Of a DNA stretch of 24,953 nt, positions 20,297 through 24,953 are shown in pieces. The notes under the pieces are model-generated. The model did not search any database, had not been told where the DNA came from, and saw only the letters and a list, made by a program, of their open reading frames with translations. Location: contig CAYHBN010000013.1 in assembly GCA_964354865.1 (NCBI GenBank), positions 1 to 24,953 of the forward strand, read 5' to 3'. How positions within the stretch are numbered: position 1 is the first letter of the stretch; the number at the start of each line of letters is the position of its first letter. Position numbers and translations under genes: made by a program. Source of the stretch: JAHFJU01 sp964354865. GTDB lineage: Bacteria > Patescibacteriota > Gracilibacteria > UBA1369 > UM-FILTER-53-11.

Positions 20297-21292
20297 TTAT
20301 TTACATTCAAGGAGCAACAGCATTCTGCGCGCGTTGTTCATGGTAAAAATTGTAAACCGATATATTTCCATAAAGGTACGTAGTCTTTCAGCGTACGATT
20401 TGCATACAAGTTGGTTGTTTCTATCGAACTCAATCATGCCGGGATCTTCACGTTCACCCTCAAAAAGTTTGTGTGTTTGTCCTACAAGGGTTTGCATTGC
20501 GCCGATGGCCTTTTCGTAATACGCGATGAGCTCTTGGTTCACCGGTACAGGGCTCTCGTTAGATGAAAGCAGCTTGAAGTGGTTTTGTAGTAATTGAATT
20601 CGCGCACGAGTTTCATTGAAAGATATCTCTGGTGATACTTCATTTTTTCTCCCTGCCGTCATAAGTTCATGTATAGTAGAGCCTTCGTACTTTTGATTTC
20701 CGATGTTTTTTGCGTCATGTGCAAAAATTGCAGTTTTTATTTCTTTCATAACCTCATTGAGGTCACTAATTTCGCTAAAAAATTTATCAATATCTTCAAT
20801 CATGAGTCTATTACGAGTTGGCGTCTTTGAAATGCGCAGATCAAAGACGTACTCGAAGTGTGGTCCTGACTCTTTTATCAGAGTCAGTATCTGAACTATT
20901 CGTGTAACAAAGTACTCAACTCTCGTCGAAAGGGTATCTATGAGTCCTGCTTTAACGGGATCTGATTTTAATAGTCCACCTTCAAAAATAGTTTCCTTTC
21001 CACTATGTGCTGCATTCAGTACGGCGTTTCCTTCAGCAATTACATTAGGTTTTGCAATTACTTCCTCATTTGTAAGAAGTGCTTCTTCAACTAAATGCGC
21101 AAATTTTGCAATGAGTTCGAGTACCGTTGCTTTTAATTGTTCGGCCTCTTGGTCACTTAAATGTTGCCCCATTAAGGCCTGTTCTACGGCCAACGTAGCA
21201 GGGTTGCAGTGCGCTGCGCTCTGTTCTTTGTCTGAGAGGAGTGCCCTACCGGCGGCAACTAATTGTATCTCAAAGTCGGTTTTGGTCTCCAT
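20297..21292 (-). CDS. Unknown helical protein, paralogue B
   Basis: A 331-residue soluble, helical protein starting METKTDFEIQLVAAGRALL, homologous over its length to the protein at 2661-3620. Shared landmarks in the same order are ALMGQHL (A: LVGAHL), a long helix to VEEAL (A: VERAM), EGNAVLNAA (A: ANSVLNVA), YVFDLRIS (A: YLFDLRLD), IFAHDAKN (A: YTAHDAHD), EGEREDPGM (A: NEREQPGV) and SYAERL...RRMLLLLECK (A: SYAERL...RALLLLECG). No catalytic motif or membrane segment is seen. ATG 21292 was selected because a promoter lies right in front. It lies downstream of two protein kinase genes and an unknown gene on the same strand, but has its own promoter. Confidence 0.8.
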   Translation of the reverse strand: METKTDFEIQLVAAGRALLSDKEQSAAHCNPATLAVEQALMGQHLSDQEAEQLKATVLELIAKFAHLVEEALLTNEEVIAKPNVIAEGNAVLNAAHSGKETIFEGGLLKSDPVKAGLIDTLSTRVEYFVTRIVQILTLIKESGPHFEYVFDLRISKTPTRNRLMIEDIDKFFSEISDLNEVMKEIKTAIFAHDAKNIGNQKYEGSTIHELMTAGRKNEVSPEISFNETRARIQLLQNHFKLLSSNESPVPVNQELIAYYEKAIGAMQTLVGQTHKLFEGEREDPGMIEFDRNNQLVCKSYAERLRTFMEIYRFTIFTMNNARRMLLLLECK

Positions 21293-21300
21293 GCTGGCGG

Positions 21301-21328
21301 ATAATAACACAAAATTTGACAAAATCAA
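21301..21328 (-). promoter_or_regulatory. Promoter of paralogue B
   Basis: Minus-strand TTGATT (21328-21323), 16 bp, extended -10 TG-T-TATTAT (hexamer 21306-21301), then 8 nt to ATG 21292. The geometry (16-bp spacer, extended -10, 8-nt gap) is the same as in front of paralogue A. Confidence 0.55.
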
Positions 21329-21372
21329 GCAAAATGTTTCTGGTGATATTTGTCGTATTTTGATTAAAAGAC

Positions 21373-21966
21373 CTACTCATTAGTATCTGCAGCGATCTGC
21401 GGTACCGTTTGGTCTGTAGCAGATTCTGCTTGTTGTGCAAACAAATGCGCCTTCATGAAATTTGATTCAGGTGCTCCACTTGGGTAAATTACGACGCATT
21501 GCGAGCGGTTAGCCGAAGCCACTTCTCGCATCTTTTGAGCGAAAGTTGGAGCATCATCATCTTCTAAATGAAGTCCGATAATACCGCTATATCCTTGGAG
21601 ATTTAGCTCACGGTCTAGTTGAGCAAAGTCATCGGCGACGCATACAAGTATTGTGCACTTTGGTAGATCTCGAAGGTCATTTTCAAAACCAAGCGAGGCC
21701 ATTCCAACTTCGTTTTTGTTGAGCAGATTACTGTGTCTGTTCGCTACTATTTCGGTCGTTGGTCTGTCTCCGGTTCCGTCTTCTTCAGAGACGCTTGTAA
21801 GGCAAAGTATTGCAGCGTTAGCAAGTGATTTAACCAGATACGCAGGAGAAAAACGCCTTTCGCCATCAGTGCTCTGTGATCCTTCTGTAAGTTTTCTGTC
21901 TACCTTTACTGGTTCGCCCAAGTAGGTAAGTAATGCGGCAGCTTCTTCAATTGGTGAGTTAGACAT
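21373..21966 (-). CDS. Unknown alpha/beta protein downstream of kinases
   Basis: A 197-residue soluble protein starting MSNSPIEEAAALLTYL. It contains hydrophobic strands alternating with helices (YLVKSLANAAILCLTSV, KCTILVCVADDFAQL, GYSGIIGLHLEDDD, SQCVVIYPSGAPE), suggesting a Rossmann-like alpha/beta fold, and a disordered, Thr/Gln-rich tail. I do not recognise a family. An alternative ATG at 21984 would add six residues. It starts 49 nt after the kinase gene at 22016-22969 and may be co-transcribed with it, making it a candidate kinase partner or substrate. Confidence 0.65.
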   Translation of the reverse strand: MSNSPIEEAAALLTYLGEPVKVDRKLTEGSQSTDGERRFSPAYLVKSLANAAILCLTSVSEEDGTGDRPTTEIVANRHSNLLNKNEVGMASLGFENDLRDLPKCTILVCVADDFAQLDRELNLQGYSGIIGLHLEDDDAPTFAQKMREVASANRSQCVVIYPSGAPESNFMKAHLFAQQAESATDQTVPQIAADTNE

Positions 21967-22015
21967 ATGCGCGAAATGCAGCATTCATATTTAAATTTAC
22001 CAAATTAACATTCCT

Positions 22016-22969
22016 TTAAATACTCATGAGCAGTTTTTTAACAACCTTCATACTCTGAATGCGTTTTTTAGGATCAATTTGAAGACAGCCCTGAATTACC
22101 TCAGCCAAAAGGCGTTGCGGTCTGCCCATTGCACATATATTTTTAATCTCTGCTTCTAAATATCTATCAAAACCACCATTTTTGTTATCTTCCCAATAGC
22201 TTTTTATTATATCGTTATTAAAAAGTCCACGCCATACATATTCAAATAATGGACGTTTACAAAGAGCCTCAAATATCATCATTCCGATACCCCACACATC
22301 TAGTTTTTCATCTGCAAAATAAAGATTTTCATTCGATTCGGGCGGATAAATGAGTGAACCTTCACTCGTGCGACGTAGCCATTCATTTTTTCTGTACATT
22401 GTTCCGAAATCAATTATCCAAGATTTTCCACGGTCATCGCCGATGCCGCACACAACGTTTTCTTTTTTTACGTCAGTATGTATTAGTCCATCACTATGAA
22501 GTTGTTCAAGTGCGGTTGCAATTTGTGTCGCTATTTCAACCACTTCATCGACTCCGAAATGTTCAACCGCCTCATTATTTCTTTTTATTTTTGCGTAAAG
22601 AGAGACCCCGTTAAGACGTTCCATAATTAGTATGTGCCGTCGAGAAAAAAAACTTTTTTTGAGTGTGTCGCATTGTTCTGGGTCTTTTGCATTTAATACG
22701 CAACGATACAGTTGCGGAGTGTGCTGTGGTGCGCTTTTATGAGCGCAGTGTTGCATTTCGGCTTCATGTCTGACAATTTGTTCTGCTTGAGTATTGGTTG
22801 CTCCCACAATTTTTTTATGAAAGACTTTGAGTGCGACAGGAATATCGAGTGTTTTATCAAAGCCCTCTCTCACTCTAGCAAGACCTCCGCTGCCCAATTC
22901 TTTATCGTAAATGGCATAACGTCCACGGTCTGCTCGTGTTAAATTTTGAACCGTTTCATGCAAAGGCAT
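22016..22969 (-). CDS. Cytoplasmic Ser/Thr protein kinase (first of pair)
   Basis: A 317-residue protein kinase domain with nothing attached and no membrane segment. Motifs in order are the glycine loop GSGGLARV (26-33), VALK with the ATP-binding Lys48, an alpha-C Glu near 69-71, the catalytic loop HTDVKKEN (Asp166, Lys168, Asn171; HTD in place of HRD), DFG (187-189), a PPE activation-segment end (209-211), DVWGIG (224-229) and a late Arg near 303. All catalytic residues are present, so it should be active. The HTD loop is a non-RD arrangement, hinting that activation-loop phosphorylation is not required. Between alpha-C and beta-4 there is a longer loop with AHKSAPQHT, shared with the neighbouring kinase. 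A leaderless-type promoter precedes it. Confidence 0.92.
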   Translation of the reverse strand: MPLHETVQNLTRADRGRYAIYDKELGSGGLARVREGFDKTLDIPVALKVFHKKIVGATNTQAEQIVRHEAEMQHCAHKSAPQHTPQLYRCVLNAKDPEQCDTLKKSFFSRRHILIMERLNGVSLYAKIKRNNEAVEHFGVDEVVEIATQIATALEQLHSDGLIHTDVKKENVVCGIGDDRGKSWIIDFGTMYRKNEWLRRTSEGSLIYPPESNENLYFADEKLDVWGIGMMIFEALCKRPLFEYVWRGLFNNDIIKSYWEDNKNGGFDRYLEAEIKNICAMGRPQRLLAEVIQGCLQIDPKKRIQSMKVVKKLLMSI

Positions 22970-22976
22970 AGGGGCG

Positions 22977-23005
22977 AAAATATCTCAAAAAGAAGCTTCA
23001 TGCAA
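22977..23005 (-). promoter_or_regulatory. Promoter of the first kinase gene
   Basis: Minus-strand TTGCAT (23005-23000), 17 bp, TATTTT (22982-22977), then 7 nt to ATG 22969. Leaderless layout. It lies in the 51-nt gap after the other kinase gene. Confidence 0.5.
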
Positions 23006-23020
23006 CGGTCTTTGCCAAAG

Positions 23021-24004
23021 TTAAGTTGTTTTCTCGAATGCAGCTTTCAATGCATCTGCCACAAGTCCTGCATGAGAAGGTCGATCATCTGGATCAAACT
23101 GCATGCACCATAAGAGGATATCTTTGAGCTTGTCTCGTACTTTTTCGGCTCCGATTGGACAGGTGACACTCATGCCATTGAGCGCAGTCTCTATAAAATT
23201 TTGATGAGTTGACTTACGGGTTGATGCTGGATTACTTGAGGTATATAGGGAACGACGTTCTGCACAGGCATATAGTGTTGCTGCAGCCATATAGAGGTCA
23301 TCTTGTGGGGTGACGCATGAACCAGGAATCTTGTTAGTTGGAGGAGCAATCGTGATCCGTAAACTGCCAACCTCCGATTCGTCACCGATCATCTTTGCTA
23401 TACCAAAGTCGATGATTTTTACACCGAGCGATTCTTCTTTTTTGGTACAGAGAAGGTTTGTTGCGCCAAGATCTCGGTGTACTAATCCGGCTCGATGGAT
23501 TTTTTCGAGTGAGGTAAAAACGTCAATGCCAAGTTTGAGCACACGACGAATGTCGCGACTAAAAAAATCATCACAACGCAATGTATCAACTGAAGTGGCG
23601 GTTAGTTTCTCCATGACTATACCCGATTGTCCCAATTCCCCACCTAAAAAAATGTGTCGATTAGGGTCGAATGTTTTTAAGTAGCCATTTCGCGTTACTT
23701 CGATATTTTGCAGAAGCATGTCTATTCGCGCTGTGTGTTCTGGATCAGCCTTATGTGCCCGGTGCGCCAAACGAGCCTCTGCCTCAATTATTTTCGCATG
23801 AAGTGCCGCTCTATTTGTATTCCATTTTATTGCACATGGTTCGAATCCATTGAATGCCCCGCGTACCGTGCCAAATCCACCCATTCCCAGTAGTTCATCT
23901 TTTACAAAAAACCTGCCAACATTCGCGCCTTCAATATTAGTTATGACTTCGAGCTTTGGTTCGACGTGGCAATGTGCGTCGTTTTGGTCGGGACATTTTT
24001 TCAT
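23021..24004 (-). CDS. Cytoplasmic Ser/Thr protein kinase (second of pair)
   Basis: A 327-residue protein kinase with a short, Cys/His-containing N-terminal extension (MKKCPDQNDAHCHVEP). Motifs are the glycine loop GMGGFGTV (40-47), CAIK with Lys60, alpha-C EAEARLAHRAHK (75-85), HRDLGATN (176-183; catalytic Asp178, Asn183, the usual Lys after HRDL replaced by Gly), DFG (199-201), and DDLYMAAATLY in the helix-F position. A standard APE motif is not evident. The AHKADPEHT loop after alpha-C matches AHKSAPQHT in the adjacent kinase, so the two are tandem paralogues that have diverged strongly. The loss of the catalytic-loop Lys may lower activity or change specificity. There is no transmembrane or sensor domain. 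Confidence 0.9.
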   Translation of the reverse strand: MKKCPDQNDAHCHVEPKLEVITNIEGANVGRFFVKDELLGMGGFGTVRGAFNGFEPCAIKWNTNRAALHAKIIEAEARLAHRAHKADPEHTARIDMLLQNIEVTRNGYLKTFDPNRHIFLGGELGQSGIVMEKLTATSVDTLRCDDFFSRDIRRVLKLGIDVFTSLEKIHRAGLVHRDLGATNLLCTKKEESLGVKIIDFGIAKMIGDESEVGSLRITIAPPTNKIPGSCVTPQDDLYMAAATLYACAERRSLYTSSNPASTRKSTHQNFIETALNGMSVTCPIGAEKVRDKLKDILLWCMQFDPDDRPSHAGLVADALKAAFEKTT

Positions 24005-24016
24005 AACAGGTCGGGT

Positions 24017-24045
24017 ACTATAACAATCTGCCTCTTTGTCGGCAA
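24017..24045 (-). promoter_or_regulatory. Promoter of the second kinase gene
   Basis: Minus-strand TTGCCG (24045-24040), 17 bp, extended -10 TG-T-TATAGT (hexamer 24022-24017), 12 nt before ATG 24004. Divergent from the uvrB promoter. Confidence 0.55.
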
Positions 24046-24050
24046 CTCCC

Positions 24051-24079
24051 TTTTCACTCGGGACTCTTTACGCTACACT
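24051..24079 (+). promoter_or_regulatory. Promoter of uvrB
   Basis: TTTTCA (24051-24056), 17 bp, TACACT (24074-24079), then 7 nt to ATG 24087. Leaderless layout. No LexA-like palindrome is visible. Confidence 0.45.
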
Positions 24080-24086
24080 ACATTGC

Positions 24087-24953
24087 ATGCAAAAATTTGA
24101 ATTAGTCAGTCCGTTTAAGCCAAATGGCGATCAGCCACAGGCAATTGAAAAATTAGTCAAAGGATTAAAAGCCGGGGTAAAGAACCAGGTTTTGCTGGGA
24201 GTGACTGGCTCGGGAAAAAGCCTGACTTACTCTATGCCCGTATATATTTATGAAAGAGAAGGGGGGCGTTTAATTCAACGTGTTTGCGAGATTGGCGAAA
24301 TAATTGAGAAGTACTTCGCTATAGCAGAGGCCATTGGCGTTGTTCCTTACTTACATGGCGACACAGAAGAATTGCACCTCGGACTAATTGAAAAAGAATT
24401 ATATGTACCATCGATAAATCCTCATACAAAGTGTGCAGAACTAAAGAGGGTATATGCGGTAACTAGGCATGCTGCCCCAGAAAAACTATGGAGAGTAACG
24501 ACAACGTGTGGGCGCGAAGTTGAGGTAACAGGGGATCACAATTTTTTTATCTTAGAAGACTCGGATTTTATTCTTAAAAAAACGTCAGATATTACAGAGG
24601 GGAGTTATATTCCTCTACCTTTTTGTTTTGATGCTTTTCATTCCGCTGAAGGAGTAGATGAAATTATTTTGACCGACTATATAAAAGATAAAAAATATTT
24701 CGTTCATTTAGACAACTTTTCTCGTGAATTAGTGCAGTCAAACTTTGGTTGGAAAAAATGGAATCGAATGACTCAATATAACGAACATTTAAATCATAAT
24801 CAGTCCGAGGTAATTTTCAAACAACAGCCTGCACTCATGGCTCAGGCTTCAATAAAGACGAGAATATGTAGTCGTACATATCCTCTTAATTATGCGGTTA
24901 CTAATGAATTTCTTGAGTTACTTGGTTATTATATTTCAGAAGGTCATTCAACT
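24087..24953 (+). CDS. uvrB: UvrB (excinuclease ABC subunit B), intein-interrupted, partial
   Basis: The frame is open from ATG 24087 to the window edge (289 codons). Residues 1-44 are the UvrB N-terminus: FELVSPFKPNGDQPQAIEKL, then QVLLGVTGSGK, the Walker A motif. UvrB is the damage-verifying helicase-like subunit of nucleotide excision repair, working with UvrA and UvrC on DNA. After Lys44 the sequence stops resembling UvrB, which should continue with T-FTMAN, and becomes an intein. The UvrB C-extein lies beyond the window. With the intein unspliced the ATP site would be split, so splicing is required for activity. The gene is divergent from the kinase gene, with a leaderless-type promoter. 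Confidence 0.9.
   Translation, partial: MQKFELVSPFKPNGDQPQAIEKLVKGLKAGVKNQVLLGVTGSGKSLTYSMPVYIYEREGGRLIQRVCEIGEIIEKYFAIAEAIGVVPYLHGDTEELHLGLIEKELYVPSINPHTKCAELKRVYAVTRHAAPEKLWRVTTTCGREVEVTGDHNFFILEDSDFILKKTSDITEGSYIPLPFCFDAFHSAEGVDEIILTDYIKDKKYFVHLDNFSRELVQSNFGWKKWNRMTQYNEHLNHNQSEVIFKQQPALMAQASIKTRICSRTYPLNYAVTNEFLELLGYYISEGHST
24219..24953 (+). mobile_element. Intein with LAGLIDADG homing endonuclease (partial) in UvrB
   Basis: The intein starts at Ser45, right after GSGK of the P-loop. Block A is SLTYSMPVYIYEREGGRLIQ, the strand-DGG-strand form of Hint domains with Ser1 as nucleophile. Block B is GREVEVTGDHNFF, with the T-x-x-H motif (Thr148 and His151). Near the window end, ELLGYYISEGH is the first LAGLIDADG-type helix of a homing endonuclease. 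The reading frame has no stop, so the element looks intact so far. The expected insertion is between Lys and Thr of GKT, with Thr as the +1 residue. The second LAGLIDADG helix and the C-terminal splicing blocks (His-Asn end) are outside the window. Confidence 0.85.

Noticed and set aside
1..24953. CRISPR array, rRNA genes, prophage or replication origin
   Set aside because: I found no regularly spaced direct repeats, no rRNA sequence, no phage structural genes and no DnaA-box cluster.
1..24953. Alternative genetic code with TGA as glycine
   Set aside because: All conserved genes are full length under the standard code with no in-frame TGA, and the antitoxin uses TGA as a stop at the expected family end.

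Overview
This window looks like a compact, moderately AT-rich bacterial chromosome segment, most likely from the Candidate Phyla Radiation (Patescibacteria, Parcubacteria-like). That placement is an inference. It rests on short intergenic gaps, convergent genes whose stop codons overlap, lack of convincing Shine-Dalgarno sequences, many promoters placed so close to the ATG that the mRNA would be leaderless, many lineage-specific proteins of unknown function, an orphan transketolase half, and an intein in a housekeeping gene. The genetic code is standard. Of 25 complete genes, 14 end in TAA, 10 in TAG and only one in TGA.

Layout. 1-1332: a truncated unknown gene, a membrane-anchored DUF192 protein and a Phd/YefM-RelE type toxin-antitoxin pair. 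1612-5712: the C-terminal half of transketolase, an unknown protein (paralogue A), two small hypothetical genes on the other strand, then ribose-phosphate pyrophosphokinase and ribose-5-phosphate isomerase B. 5709-7016: a CNNM/CBS/CorC membrane protein. 7094-7237: a GC-rich long inverted repeat. 7323-11129: a small gene, a protein resembling the TraB/TIKI superfamily, ribulose-phosphate 3-epimerase, an unknown protein and a tiny membrane protein. 11135-16945: one protein of about 1,936 residues with a P-loop ATPase core and a very long helical tail. Its first 400 residues look like two degenerate class III cyclase homology domains. 17092-18279: alanine dehydrogenase. 18416-18490: tRNA-Arg(GCG). 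18566-20291: small unknown genes and an ACT-domain protein. 20297-24004: four genes on the minus strand, namely paralogue B, an unknown protein and two related cytoplasmic Ser/Thr protein kinases. 24087-end: uvrB, interrupted inside its Walker A motif by an intein with a homing endonuclease domain, cut by the window edge.

How the genes work together. Transketolase, RpiB, Rpe and Prs form most of a non-oxidative pentose phosphate route that makes ribose 5-phosphate and PRPP for nucleotides, although they lie in separate transcription units. The kinases, the giant ATPase and several small unknown proteins may form a cytoplasmic signalling network. This is suggested by gene types and proximity only. 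The best candidates for new biology are the UvrB intein, the giant soluble-adenylyl-cyclase-like protein, the paired unknown family (2661-3620 and 20297-21292) and the widespread leaderless promoter layout.
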